From: Oxalobacteraceae bacterium OTU3CAMAD1
GTDB lineage: Bacteria > Pseudomonadota > Gammaproteobacteria > Burkholderiales > Burkholderiaceae_D
Assembly (NCBI GenBank): GCA_024123915.1
Contig: CP099650.1
Location: 3,100,001-3,164,000, forward strand
Direction of reading: 5' to 3'
DNA: 64,000 bases
Part shown: piece by piece, positions 20,447 through 29,334 of the stretch
Numbering within the stretch: the first letter of the stretch is position 1
Layout of the letters: every line of letters begins with the position of its first letter
Program-made: the position numbers and the translations under genes
The notes under the pieces: model-generated
What the model was told of the DNA's origin: nothing
Databases searched by the model: none
The model's input: the letters and a program-made list of their open reading frames with translations, nothing else

Positions 20447-21595
20447 ATGACCAAGCGTATGCTCATCATGGTAGGGTGCGTCATCCTACTGATCGCCGTA
20501 CTGGCATTCGGAAAATACCTTCAGATTCAAAAGCTCATCGCCAGCTCGCCCAAGCCGGGCGCGCAGGTGGTCACCGCCATCAAGGTGCCGGCGGTGGAAT
20601 GGCAGCCGCAGCTCACCGCCGTCGGCACCTTGGTGCCGGTGCGCGGCGTCGACGTGACGACGGAGATCGCCGGCCTGGTACGCAAGGTCAATTTCAAATC
20701 CGGCGACGAGGTCAAGGCCGGCCAGGTGCTGTTCGAGATGAACGCCGAATCCGATATCGCCCAGCTGCGCTCCCTGCAGGCGGCGGCCGACCTGGCGGCG
20801 ACGGTGCTCAAGCGCGACAAGCTGCAACTGGCGGCGCAGGCCATCAGCCAGGCGCAGGTCGACAACGACGAGGCGGACCTGAAGAGCCGCAAGGCGCTGG
20901 TGGCGCAGCAGCAGGCGCTGGTCGACAAGAAAACCATTCGCGCGCCGTTCGCCGGCAAGCTGGGGATCACCGCCGTCAATCCGGGCCAGTACCTCAATCC
21001 CGGCGACGTGCTGGTGACCCTGCAAACCATCGACACCGTGTATGCCGATTTCTTCGTGCCGCAAAAGCAGATCGCCGGCCTGTCGATCGGCCAGAAGCTG
21101 AATCTGACCAGCGACGCCTGGCCCGGCGTGGCGTTCCCCGCCAAGGTGACGGCGATCAGCCCGAAAGTCGATGCGGCGACCCGCAACGTGCAGGTGCAGG
21201 CGACGGTGGCCAACGCCAAGCGCCAGCTGTTGCCGGGCATGTTCGCCAACGTCAGCCTGGATCAGGGCGAGGTGAAAAAATACCTTACCCTGCCGCAGAC
21301 CGCCATCACCTACAACCCGTACGGATCGACCGTGTTCGTGCTGGCGCCGGCCAAGGCGGAGCAGGGCAAGCCGCCGCCAAAAGACGACAAGGGCAATCCG
21401 CAGCTGGTGGCGCAGGAGGTGTTCGTCACCACCGGGCCCACGCGCGGCGACCAGGTGGCCGTCCTCACCGGCATCAAGGAAGGGCAAACCATTGTCACCA
21501 GCGGCCAGCTGAAACTGAAGAACGGCACGCCGGCCGTGATCAACAACACGGTGCAGCCGGCCAACAGCCCGAATCCGACGCCGCAAGAACAGTGA
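20447..21595 (+). CDS. RND efflux periplasmic adaptor (membrane fusion protein)
   Basis: A 382-residue adaptor that bridges pump and outer-membrane channel. It has an N-terminal membrane anchor (MLIMVGCVILLIAVLAFGKY), split lipoyl halves (VTTEIAGLVRKVNFKSGDEV and RAPFAGKLGITAVNPGQYL), an alpha-hairpin between them and a beta-barrel with PQKQIAGLSIGQKL. AGGAG lies eight bases before the start. The pump gene follows after 13 bases. It resembles the HlyD_D23/MexH-type adaptors. The transported compounds cannot be read from sequence. Confidence 0.93.
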   Translation: MTKRMLIMVGCVILLIAVLAFGKYLQIQKLIASSPKPGAQVVTAIKVPAVEWQPQLTAVGTLVPVRGVDVTTEIAGLVRKVNFKSGDEVKAGQVLFEMNAESDIAQLRSLQAAADLAATVLKRDKLQLAAQAISQAQVDNDEADLKSRKALVAQQQALVDKKTIRAPFAGKLGITAVNPGQYLNPGDVLVTLQTIDTVYADFFVPQKQIAGLSIGQKLNLTSDAWPGVAFPAKVTAISPKVDAATRNVQVQATVANAKRQLLPGMFANVSLDQGEVKKYLTLPQTAITYNPYGSTVFVLAPAKAEQGKPPPKDDKGNPQLVAQEVFVTTGPTRGDQVAVLTGIKEGQTIVTSGQLKLKNGTPAVINNTVQPANSPNPTPQEQ

Positions 21596-21608
21596 GGACG
21601 GACGCGCC

Positions 21609-24600
21609 ATGAACTTTACCGACATCTTCATCAAACGGCCGGTGCTGGCCAGCGTGGTCAGCCTGCTGATCGTGGTGCTGGGCCTGCGCTCGCTGTTCAG
21701 CCTTCCGATCAACCAGTATCCCAAAACGCAAAACGCGGTGGTCACGATTTCAACCACCTACTACGGCGCCGACGCGGCCACCGTGGCCGGCTTCATCACG
21801 CAGCCGCTGGAATCGGCGATCGCGCAGGCGCAGGGCATCGACTACCTGTCCTCGTCGAGCAACAGCGGGGTGTCGACTATCACCGCCACCTTGTTGCTCA
21901 ATTACGACTCCAACCGGGCGCTGACCGAGATCACCACGCAAGTCAATTCGGTGCGCAACCAGCTGCCGCAACAGGCGCAGCAACCGGTGCTGACGGTGCA
22001 GATGGGCCAGACCACGGACGCCATGTACATGGGCTTCTACAGCGCCACGCTGCCCACCAATAACGTCACCGACTTCCTGGCGCGGGTGGTCAAGCCCAAA
22101 CTGGACTCGATCCAGGGCGTGCAGACCGCCGAGCTGCTGGGCGCGCGCCAGTTCGCGCTGCGCGCCTGGCTGGACGCCGGCAAGATGGCGGCCCACGGCG
22201 TGACGGCGGCGGAGGTCAGCGCCGCGCTGGCGTCGAACAACTACCTGGCCGGCCTGGGCTCGACCAAGGGCCAGATGGTCAGCGTGCCGCTGACCGCCGG
22301 CACCGACCTGCACACGGTGGAGGAGTTCAAGGCGCTGGCCGTCAAGCAAAGCGGCGGCGCCATCGTGCGGCTGGAGGACATCGCCAACGTCACGCTGGGG
22401 TCGGAGAATTACGATTTCAATGTCGCCTTCAGCGGCGTGCGCTCGGTGTTCATCGGTATCAAGGTGGCGCCGGAGGCCAACATCCTCGACGTCGCGAACC
22501 GGGTGCGCGAGGCTTTCCCGGCGATCAAGGAGCAGCTGCCGACGGGTCTGACGGGGGAGATCGTCTACGATTCGACGGAGTTCATCAACACCTCCATCCA
22601 TGAAGTGGTCCTGACGCTGGTGGAGGCGCTGGTGATCGTGACGGTGGTGATCTACCTGTTCCTGGGCAGCCTGCGCGCGGTGATCGTGCCGGTGATCGCC
22701 ATGCCGCTGTCGCTGATCGGCACCTTCTTCATGATGCTGATGCTGGGCTACTCGATCAATCTATTGACGCTGCTGGCCATCGTGCTGGCGATCGGCCTGG
22801 TGGTCGACGACGCCATCATCGTGGTGGAAAACGTCGACCGCCACATGAAGGCCGGCATGAAGCCGTTCGACGCCGCCATCCTGGCCGCGCGCGAGTTGGG
22901 TAGCCCGATCCTGGCGATGACGGTGGTGCTGATCGCCGTCTACGTGCCGATCGGCTTCCAGGGCGGCCTGACCGGCGCGCTGTTCACCGAGTTCGCGTTC
23001 ACCCTGGCGGGGGCGGTGGCGGTATCGGGCATCGTCGCGCTCACGCTGTCGCCGATGATGTGCGCCTACTTCTTCGATCCTAAACAGGACCAGGGAAAAT
23101 TCGTCAAAGCGATCGACCGGGTGTTCGGCAAAGTCCACGATGGCTATCTGCGGCTGTTGCGTAGTTTGCTCAACACCTGGCCGGTGCTGATCGTGCTCGG
23201 CGTGATACTGAGCGCGCTGCTGGGCGTGATGTTCACGATGTCGCAGTCGGAGCTGGCGCCGGAGGAGGACCAGGGCATCGTGCTGTCGCAGGTGGTCGGC
23301 GCGCCGACCGCCACCTCGGACCAGATGCAGGCCTACGCCAAGCAGATTTTCGATATCGCCAGGGCGCTGCCGGAATACGACCAGATGTTCCAGATCACCG
23401 GGGTGCCGACCACCAACGCCGGCATCGGCGGCGTGCTGTTCAAGCCGTGGGACAAGCGGTCCCGCTCGGCGGCCGAGATCCAGCAGGAACTGCAGCAGAA
23501 ATGGGGCAATGTCGCCGGCGGGCGCGTGGCGGCGTTCCAGTTCCCGGCGCTGCCGGGCAGCTCCGGCCTGCCGGTGCAATTCGTCATCACCACCACCGAG
23601 CCGTTCGAAAACCTGAACACGGTGGCGCAGGCGGTGCTGGCCAAGGCCACCAAGGACGGCAAGTTCTACTTCGCCGACGTCGACCTGAAGATCGATTCGC
23701 CGCAGGCCAGGGTGGAGGTGGACCGCGACAAGCTCAGTACCCTGGGCTTGACGCAGCAGGACTTCGGCAACGCCATGGCGGCGGCGCTGGGCGGCGGCTA
23801 CGTCAACTACTTCTCGATCTCCGGCCGCTCGTACAAGGTGATTCCGCAGGTCCGCCAGGTCGACCGCCTCAATCCGTCCGATGTGCTGAACTTTTATATC
23901 AAAACGCCCAGCGGCGGCATGATCCCGGCCAGCACCGTGGCCAGCATCAAGTACAGCGTGCAGCCGGAATCGGTCACTCGCTTCCAGCAGCTCAATTCGG
24001 CCACCATCTCCGGCGTCAGCGGGGCGTCGCAGGGCGAGATCCTCGAGTACCTGCGCAACACGGTGCGGGAGGTGGCGCCGTCCGGCTACTCGATCGACTA
24101 TTCCGGCTCGTCGCGCCAGTTCATGACCGAGTCGGGCGGCTTCGTCATGACCATGGCCTTCGCCGTGATCATCGTGTTCCTGGCGCTGGCGGCGCAGTTC
24201 GAGAGCTTCCGCGACCCGATCGTGATCCTGTTCTCGGTGCCGATGGCGCTGTTCGGCGCGATGACCTTCATCTTCCTCGGTTTCGCGTCGATCAACATTT
24301 ATACGCAGGTCGGGCTGGTGACATTGATGGGACTCATCTCCAAGCATGGTATCCTGATCGTCGAAGTGGCGAACCACTTGCGAGCGGCCGGAAAGAGCAA
24401 GCGCGAAGCGATCGAGGAAGCCTCCGCCACCCGTCTGCGGCCGATTTTGATGACCACGGCCGCCATGGTGTTCGGCGTGGTGCCGCTGGTGATCGCCTCC
24501 GGCGCCGGCGCGGCCGGACGGCACGCGATGGGACTGGTGATTTTCACCGGGCTGTCGATCGGAACGTTGTTTACGCTGTTCGTGGTGCCGGCCGTGTACA

Positions 24601-24686
24601 TGCTGCTGGCGGGGGAACACAAGGCCGAGGCGCCTGCCGGGGAACGTCCGGCGCCGCCGGCGCCGGCGCACGCACCGGTGTCATAA
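21609..24686 (+). CDS. RND multidrug efflux permease (HAE1 family)
   Basis: Inner-membrane proton-driven pump of 1025 residues. It starts MNFTDIFIKRPVLASVVSLL, the usual first helix. Twelve helices are arranged as TM1, a periplasmic loop, TM2-7, a second loop, TM8-12. The proton relay Asp pair is in AIGLVVDDAIIVVENVDRH, and a G-x-x-x-F-P-like porter region and a final Lys-rich GLISKHGILIVEVANHL segment match the family. Two drug:H+ porter loops (about 35-330 and 555-870) are full length. Its neighbours complete the tripartite pump. No TetR or LysR regulator is adjacent, so control is not evident. Confidence 0.95.
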   Translation: MNFTDIFIKRPVLASVVSLLIVVLGLRSLFSLPINQYPKTQNAVVTISTTYYGADAATVAGFITQPLESAIAQAQGIDYLSSSSNSGVSTITATLLLNYDSNRALTEITTQVNSVRNQLPQQAQQPVLTVQMGQTTDAMYMGFYSATLPTNNVTDFLARVVKPKLDSIQGVQTAELLGARQFALRAWLDAGKMAAHGVTAAEVSAALASNNYLAGLGSTKGQMVSVPLTAGTDLHTVEEFKALAVKQSGGAIVRLEDIANVTLGSENYDFNVAFSGVRSVFIGIKVAPEANILDVANRVREAFPAIKEQLPTGLTGEIVYDSTEFINTSIHEVVLTLVEALVIVTVVIYLFLGSLRAVIVPVIAMPLSLIGTFFMMLMLGYSINLLTLLAIVLAIGLVVDDAIIVVENVDRHMKAGMKPFDAAILAARELGSPILAMTVVLIAVYVPIGFQGGLTGALFTEFAFTLAGAVAVSGIVALTLSPMMCAYFFDPKQDQGKFVKAIDRVFGKVHDGYLRLLRSLLNTWPVLIVLGVILSALLGVMFTMSQSELAPEEDQGIVLSQVVGAPTATSDQMQAYAKQIFDIARALPEYDQMFQITGVPTTNAGIGGVLFKPWDKRSRSAAEIQQELQQKWGNVAGGRVAAFQFPALPGSSGLPVQFVITTTEPFENLNTVAQAVLAKATKDGKFYFADVDLKIDSPQARVEVDRDKLSTLGLTQQDFGNAMAAALGGGYVNYFSISGRSYKVIPQVRQVDRLNPSDVLNFYIKTPSGGMIPASTVASIKYSVQPESVTRFQQLNSATISGVSGASQGEILEYLRNTVREVAPSGYSIDYSGSSRQFMTESGGFVMTMAFAVIIVFLALAAQFESFRDPIVILFSVPMALFGAMTFIFLGFASINIYTQVGLVTLMGLISKHGILIVEVANHLRAAGKSKREAIEEASATRLRPILMTTAAMVFGVVPLVIASGAGAAGRHAMGLVIFTGLSIGTLFTLFVVPAVYMLLAGEHKAEAPAGERPAPPAPAHAPVS

Positions 24687-24724
24687 AAAAATAGAAAAAA
24701 ATTACAGAGACGACGACTACCTTT

Positions 24725-25771
24725 ATGCCTGAATTAGAGAAGATGTTTGGCGGCCGGCTGGCCTGGGTGTCGGCCCGCCGCAAGCGCAGCAAGGAAGAAG
24801 TCATCCTGTTGTTGATGTGCTCATTGAGCATACCGAGCATCCTGCCGTTCGGTATCTACCGGCTGCTGCAAGGCAGCTGGATCTCCGCCGCCGTCGACCT
24901 GGCGCTGGTGGCGGCGATGCTGGCGGTGATCGTCCACGTTCTGCGCACCGGCCGTTACAAGGCCGCCAGCCTCGGTGTGACGCTGTTCTATTCGGCCGGC
25001 ATGCTGGCCACCATCCACCTGCGCGGGCTGTCGCTGGTGTACTGGGTCTATCCGACCATGATCGCCGCCTATTTCATGCTGCGTCCCGCCGTGGCGCTGG
25101 CGATCAACAGCGCATCGATGCTGGTGCTGGTGGCGATCCTCACGCGCGAGCTGGAGTTGCTCAATCTGTTCACAGTGGTGGTGACCATTTCGCTGGTCAA
25201 CCTGTTCGCCTATATTTTCTCGTATCGCACCGGCCTGCAAAACCAGGAGCTGCATACGGAGGTCGAGCGCGACTTCCTGACCGGTGTCGGCAACCGGCGC
25301 GCGCTGGATGGCAAACTGGAAGCCTACGCCGGCGAGCGCAGGCCGCATCTGGAATCGAGCCTGCTGCTGCTGGACCTCGACCACTTCAAGCAGGTCAACG
25401 ACCGCCACGGGCACGCTGCCGGCGACAAGGTGCTGATACGCCTGTGCGATTTGATGCGAAGCCATACCCGCTCCTCGGACCAGATCTTCCGCTACGGCGG
25501 CGAGGAATTCGCCATCGTCGCCACCGGCGCCGGTCTGGGCGCGGCCAGTCGTCTGGCCGAAGGCTTGCGCGCGGCGGTCGCCGACGAACCGCTGATGGAG
25601 GGGCATCCAATCACCGTCTCGATCGGCGTGGCGGGCATGGACAAATCCGGCAAACCGGCCGACTGGCTGATGCGCGCCGATAAAATGCTGTACGCCGCCA
25701 AGCAGGCCGGCCGCAATACCGTTCGGGTGGACAACCCGGCGACGCCGGTGGAGAATCGGGAACGGGTGTAA
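24725..25771 (+). CDS. Membrane diguanylate cyclase
   Basis: A 348-residue GGDEF protein that would make cyclic di-GMP. An N-terminal membrane domain of about five to six helices (residues about 27-165) resembles a MASE-like sensor and is joined to a cyclase domain. The active-site motif GGEEF is at residues 258-262. An R-S-S-D inhibitory I-site lies five residues before it, so product inhibition is expected. The substrate region LLLLDLDHFKQVNDRHGHAAGD is intact. It begins 39 bases after the pump gene, so it could be read from the efflux operon, though no functional link can be seen. The stimulus is unknown. Confidence 0.9.
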   Translation: MPELEKMFGGRLAWVSARRKRSKEEVILLLMCSLSIPSILPFGIYRLLQGSWISAAVDLALVAAMLAVIVHVLRTGRYKAASLGVTLFYSAGMLATIHLRGLSLVYWVYPTMIAAYFMLRPAVALAINSASMLVLVAILTRELELLNLFTVVVTISLVNLFAYIFSYRTGLQNQELHTEVERDFLTGVGNRRALDGKLEAYAGERRPHLESSLLLLDLDHFKQVNDRHGHAAGDKVLIRLCDLMRSHTRSSDQIFRYGGEEFAIVATGAGLGAASRLAEGLRAAVADEPLMEGHPITVSIGVAGMDKSGKPADWLMRADKMLYAAKQAGRNTVRVDNPATPVENRERV

Positions 25772-25784
25772 AAACGGAGGCGGC

Positions 25785-26201
25785 ATGCGGCGCATGATCA
25801 TGGCGGGGATGATGGCGGTGCAGGCGGTTGGCACTCCGGTTCATGCGCAGCAGGGGCCGGAGCCCGAGCCGCCGATACCCACTGTGCTGGAACCGGCGCC
25901 CGCCGGGGAGCCGACCGGCTTGACCGATGCGATCATCCAGAAAGCCGTGCGCGAGACCGTCGCCGAGTATGCGGATTCCAAAAACGGCACAAGCCCGGGC
26001 ATCAACCGCGATGCCGGCGCGCTGAGTGCGGGCAAGACGGAAAGCATCATGAGCGCCGCGTTCGACCAGGCCAAAGTGCCCGATTGCCTGCATGCCGACG
26101 CCCTCAAAAACCAGCCGGCAAGGATAGGCATCATCGGCGTCGTCGGCCCGTACGCGCTGCCCTGGGTGATCGCGGCGGCGCTGCGAGGCAAATGCTTGTG
26201 A
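25785..26201 (+). CDS. Small exported protein of unknown function
   Basis: A 138-residue protein with a signal peptide (MRRMIMAGMMAVQAVGTPVHA) followed by a Pro/Glu-rich linker (QQGPEPEPPIPTVLEPAPAG). The mature part contains two Cys residues (PDCLHAD and the C-terminal GKCL) that could form a disulfide, and a hydrophobic IGIIGVVGPYALPWVIAAAL segment near the end. It starts 14 bases after the diguanylate cyclase, so the two are probably co-transcribed. I do not recognise the family. Confidence 0.7.
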   Translation: MRRMIMAGMMAVQAVGTPVHAQQGPEPEPPIPTVLEPAPAGEPTGLTDAIIQKAVRETVAEYADSKNGTSPGINRDAGALSAGKTESIMSAAFDQAKVPDCLHADALKNQPARIGIIGVVGPYALPWVIAAALRGKCL

Positions 26202-26255
26202 GGGGTGGTAAACCGGAATCGCCGAAACTGCCGTCACCCCGGCGCCAGCCAAGGC

Positions 26256-26999
26256 CTAAACCGCGATCACACCGCCATCGACAAAAAGTTCATGTCCAGC
26301 GACAAAGCTGCTCTCGCTCGATGCCAGGAAGAGGACTGCTCGTGCCACCTCGTCCGGTTCACCCAAGCGCCCAAGCGGAACGCTTTTATTGAGCGCCTCT
26401 TCGACTTCCGGTTGCGCGTCGAGGTAGCTCCGTATCATGCGTGTTTCTGTTCCACCAGGCGAGACCACATTCACGCGGATGCCGCGCTGCTGAAGGTCGT
26501 TCGTCCAGCTTCGGGCGAACGAGCGCACCGCCGCCTTGCTGGCGTTATAAAGAGACTGGCCTGGCAGCCCTTTACTGCCGGCGACGGAACCGTTGAGGAC
26601 GACAGCACTTCCCGCTGCCATCAGCGGCAATGCTTTCTGCACAGTGAACAGCACGCCCTTCACATTGACGTCGAAGGTCGAGTCGAAAACCGTATCGTCG
26701 ATCGCATCGAGCGGAGCGGCCTCGTAAATGCCCGCATTGGCGAACACGACGTCGACCCTTTGGTGGTCGCGCTGGATCCGTTCGTAAAGCCGGGCGACAT
26801 CGGCGGAGTTGCTGACGTCACCTTGCACGCCCACCGCCCCGTGGCCGATCTCTTTGACGGCCTCGTCGAGTAATTCTTGCCGGCGCCCCGTGATGTACAC
26901 ATGCGCACCTTCGCTGGCGAAAAGTTTCGCCGTTGCGAGGCCGATGCCATCGCTGCCGCCTGTGATCACCACGACCTTGTTTTCAAAACGGTTCGTCAT
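26256..26999 (-). CDS. Short-chain dehydrogenase/reductase
   Basis: A classical SDR of 247 residues. It has the cofactor motif TGGSDGIG, an adjacent TGRRQE that favours NADP(H) through the Arg pair, FANAGIYEA, the catalytic Ser in NGSVAGSKG and the Y-x3-K in YNASKAA, and the family tail ASSESSFVAGHELFVDGG. The substrate is unknown. It diverges from the TetR gene across a 63-base region holding two palindromes, the common layout where the regulator controls a detoxifying oxidoreductase. A candidate promoter on this strand is TTGTCA (27069-27064) and TATTAT (27047-27042), 16 bases apart. Confidence 0.9.
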   Translation of the reverse strand: MTNRFENKVVVITGGSDGIGLATAKLFASEGAHVYITGRRQELLDEAVKEIGHGAVGVQGDVSNSADVARLYERIQRDHQRVDVVFANAGIYEAAPLDAIDDTVFDSTFDVNVKGVLFTVQKALPLMAAGSAVVLNGSVAGSKGLPGQSLYNASKAAVRSFARSWTNDLQQRGIRVNVVSPGGTETRMIRSYLDAQPEVEEALNKSVPLGRLGEPDEVARAVLFLASSESSFVAGHELFVDGGVIAV

Positions 27000-27020
27000 T
27001 TTTCGGTACCTTTCTCAATA

Positions 27021-27060
27021 AGTGGAGGATTGCTCCACTTATAATATGGAGGTATCCTCC
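27021..27060. promoter_or_regulatory. Twin palindromic operators of the TetR/SDR pair
   Basis: Two perfect inverted repeats lie in the divergent gap: AGTGGAG-N5-CTCCACT at 27021-27039 and GGAGG-N3-CCTCC at 27048-27060. Between them, TATAAT at 27040-27045 is a consensus -10 for the rightward tetR gene, and the leftward SDR promoter overlaps it. A TetR dimer on either site would block both promoters. Binding is inferred from layout. Confidence 0.7.
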
Positions 27061-27062
27061 GT

Positions 27063-27650
27063 TTGACAAGCAAAAAAGGAAAAAAATTGAATGATGAACC
27101 TGCCCTCCGGGCTGACGCGCAAAAAAACCGCGAACTTATCCTGTCTGCCGCCGAGGAGCTTTTCCTGGAAAAAGGGGCGGATGTTCCGCTGGAGGAAGTT
27201 GCCAAGCGCGCAGGCGTCGGTATCGGTACGCTGTATCGTCGCTTTCCGACGCGGGAGGCACTTTTGGCCGCTACAAGCAATGAGCGTTTTATGTCGCTGG
27301 CGGAGACCAGCCGTGCGCGCGACGCGGATCTCGCTCCAGGCGAGGCGCTGCGCGCTTATCTTGAGGAGCTCGCCAGGAACACGAGCATTTATCAGAGCCT
27401 TGCCGCTTCGATCGGGACTGTTATCCAATGCGGGACGCCAGGATGTCATGCGATCACCGCGGAAGGGCATCGCCTGCTTCAGCGTGGACAAGAAGCAGGC
27501 GCCATCCGCCGCGATGTCACTTTCGACGATTTCATTTACGTGTTGACTGCCATTTCCATCGCAGTCGAAAATGACGGTTCATCGAAATCGCGTATTGGGC
27601 ATCTGGTGGACCTGTTCCTGAATGGCATAAGCGTTAAAGGTCCGGATTAA
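27063..27650 (+). CDS. TetR-family transcriptional regulator
   Basis: A 195-residue repressor with an N-terminal helix-turn-helix: ELILSAAEELFLEKGADVPL, EEVAKRAGVGIGTLYRRFPT, REALLAA. The C-terminal ligand domain is not assignable. No ATG is available in frame at the start. TTG at 27063 is given here; TTG at 27087, preceded by GGA at seven bases, is equally plausible and would remove the Lys-rich MTSKKGKK tail. The ligand is probably a substrate of, or an inducer for, the divergent SDR. Confidence 0.88.
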   Translation: MTSKKGKKLNDEPALRADAQKNRELILSAAEELFLEKGADVPLEEVAKRAGVGIGTLYRRFPTREALLAATSNERFMSLAETSRARDADLAPGEALRAYLEELARNTSIYQSLAASIGTVIQCGTPGCHAITAEGHRLLQRGQEAGAIRRDVTFDDFIYVLTAISIAVENDGSSKSRIGHLVDLFLNGISVKGPD

Positions 27651-27661
27651 CCACCGATTCT

Positions 27662-29119
27662 CTACAGAGCTGCATCCGGTTCCAGCGCCGCGATGATGGC
27701 CGCCAGAAGTGCCTGCGGCTGGTAGTTCAACCGCTGCGGCGTCAGGCCTAGCCGCACCAACACCAATCCTTTGGAAGGAACGATGGCGATGGACTGGCCG
27801 TCGTGGCCCAGCATCCAGTAGGTGTCCGCCGGCAGCTTGAAGGGCAGGTCGGGGTTTTGTCCCGGGGGCGTCGCGCCTTGCGGCCCGTGGCGCCAGACCT
27901 GGCCCTGGCCGTATTGGCCGCCCGATGCCGGCGCCGGCTGCCACATGGCCTCCACGAAGCCGGCCGGCAGCATGCGTTTGCCCTGCCAGACGCCGTCCTG
28001 CAGCAGGAACTGGCCGAAGCGCGCCCAATCATGGGTGCTGGCGAACATATAGCTTGAACCAACCAGGTTGCCGCGCGCGTCCGCTTCGATCAAGGCGCTG
28101 CTCATGCCCAGCGGCGCGAACAGCCGATCGTGCGGCAGCGACAGCACGGCCGGCGACGTCGGACCGTTTTTGGCGGGGAGGGCGCCGTCATTCCCGGTTG
28201 CGCCGGCGGCGGCGCGCTGCCAGATGCGCGACAGCAGCAGCGCGGTGCCGCTCGAATCGCTCCATACCGTGCCCGCCGGCTGCAGCAGCGGCTGGGCCGC
28301 CGCGTAGGCCGCCATGTCCGGCTCCAGATACAGCATGCGCGTGAGGTCGGAGACGCCGCCATAGGTCTCGTCGAATTGTAGGCCGCTGCTCATCGCCATC
28401 AACTGCGGTAGCGTGATTTGCGAGCGGCCATCCGCGCCGGCCGGCCAGAAGCCGCTTTGTTGCGGCGCTAGTTTGCCTTCGGCGATCTGCATGCCCACCA
28501 GCGCGGCGTTGACGGTCTTGGTCAGCGACCATCCCGGCAGCGGCGTGCGCAAGGCGAAGCCGTCGCCGTAGCGCTGCGCCACCAGCCGGCCGCGATGGAT
28601 CACGGCGATGCCGCGCATCCCAGGCCCGGACAGCGCGTCCTGGTTCACCAGCGCCTGCACCGCCGGCGCGGTATCCGCCATCGAACCGGTCGGCCACGGC
28701 ACGCTGGGCGATGGCGACCAGATTTTGATGGGCACAAAATTATAGAGCGAGGCCCGGGCCGTGTCGCCGTCCGGCACGACGGCGCAGCCGGTGCCGGGAC
28801 GATAGACCGCGACACCGCCGCCGATCACGCCGAACAAGTCCGCGCGCACCACCTTGCGCTGCTGGTCGATCCGTACTTCCAGGTGTTCGAGGATGGGATG
28901 GCCCGGCGCCTGGACGTCGTGCGCCAGCACGCCGGCGCTATCGCGGCCGGCGACGAAGACGTTGGAACAGACGGTTTTGGCGGCGTAGGCGGCGCCGATG
29001 CGCAGCAGCTCCGGCGGATTGGCGATCAGCGCCCACGCGCCGATGGCCAGGATGATCAGGATGGCTCCGACGGCAAGCAGCAATCGGAGCAACAGCCGGG
29101 GGAATGCGCGAGACGCCAT
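27662..29119 (-). CDS. Membrane-anchored serine hydrolase (class C beta-lactamase fold)
   Basis: A 485-residue protein with an N-terminal membrane anchor (LLLRLLLAVGAILIILAIGAWAL) and an extracytoplasmic penicillin-binding/beta-lactamase-like domain. The active S-x-x-K is Ser198-L-T-K201 in GWSLTKTVN. A Tyr motif is less clear; a STHDWARFGQFLLQDGVW block is typical of esterase/peptidase members annotated as 'serine hydrolase'. The terminal HDGQSIAIVPSKGLVLVRLG supplies the His-x-Gly-like strand. It ends 11 bases from the convergent tetR gene. Substrates in this family range from peptides to esters; none can be chosen here. Confidence 0.82.
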   Translation of the reverse strand: MASRAFPRLLLRLLLAVGAILIILAIGAWALIANPPELLRIGAAYAAKTVCSNVFVAGRDSAGVLAHDVQAPGHPILEHLEVRIDQQRKVVRADLFGVIGGGVAVYRPGTGCAVVPDGDTARASLYNFVPIKIWSPSPSVPWPTGSMADTAPAVQALVNQDALSGPGMRGIAVIHRGRLVAQRYGDGFALRTPLPGWSLTKTVNAALVGMQIAEGKLAPQQSGFWPAGADGRSQITLPQLMAMSSGLQFDETYGGVSDLTRMLYLEPDMAAYAAAQPLLQPAGTVWSDSSGTALLLSRIWQRAAAGATGNDGALPAKNGPTSPAVLSLPHDRLFAPLGMSSALIEADARGNLVGSSYMFASTHDWARFGQFLLQDGVWQGKRMLPAGFVEAMWQPAPASGGQYGQGQVWRHGPQGATPPGQNPDLPFKLPADTYWMLGHDGQSIAIVPSKGLVLVRLGLTPQRLNYQPQALLAAIIAALEPDAAL

Positions 29120-29160
29120 CTACACCCTTGCCGTCAGGGTCCGGCGAGTGCTGTGGTGAC

Positions 29161-29187
29161 CACAACGATCACAACGATCACAACGAA
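29161..29187 (+). repeat. Three tandem 9-base repeats
   Basis: CACAACGAT, CACAACGAT and CACAACGAA follow each other directly, upstream of the leftward serine hydrolase start (29119) in its probable promoter region. They could be iterated binding sites or a simple replication-slippage product. Confidence 0.6.
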
Positions 29188-29334
29188 CAAAATAAGGGCA
29201 GGGCATGTCATCTTCCGCGAAAGGCTTCGCTTTGATTATGCCTATATCGATTGCGTAACACAACGGGCACACACTGGCGGGCACGAAGAAATCGAGGCGG
29301 GCGCCGGTGTTGCTCCCGGCGCCCGCACTCATGG

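Noticed and set aside
29161-29187. CRISPR-like or satellite array
   Set aside because: Only three 9-base units without spacers.
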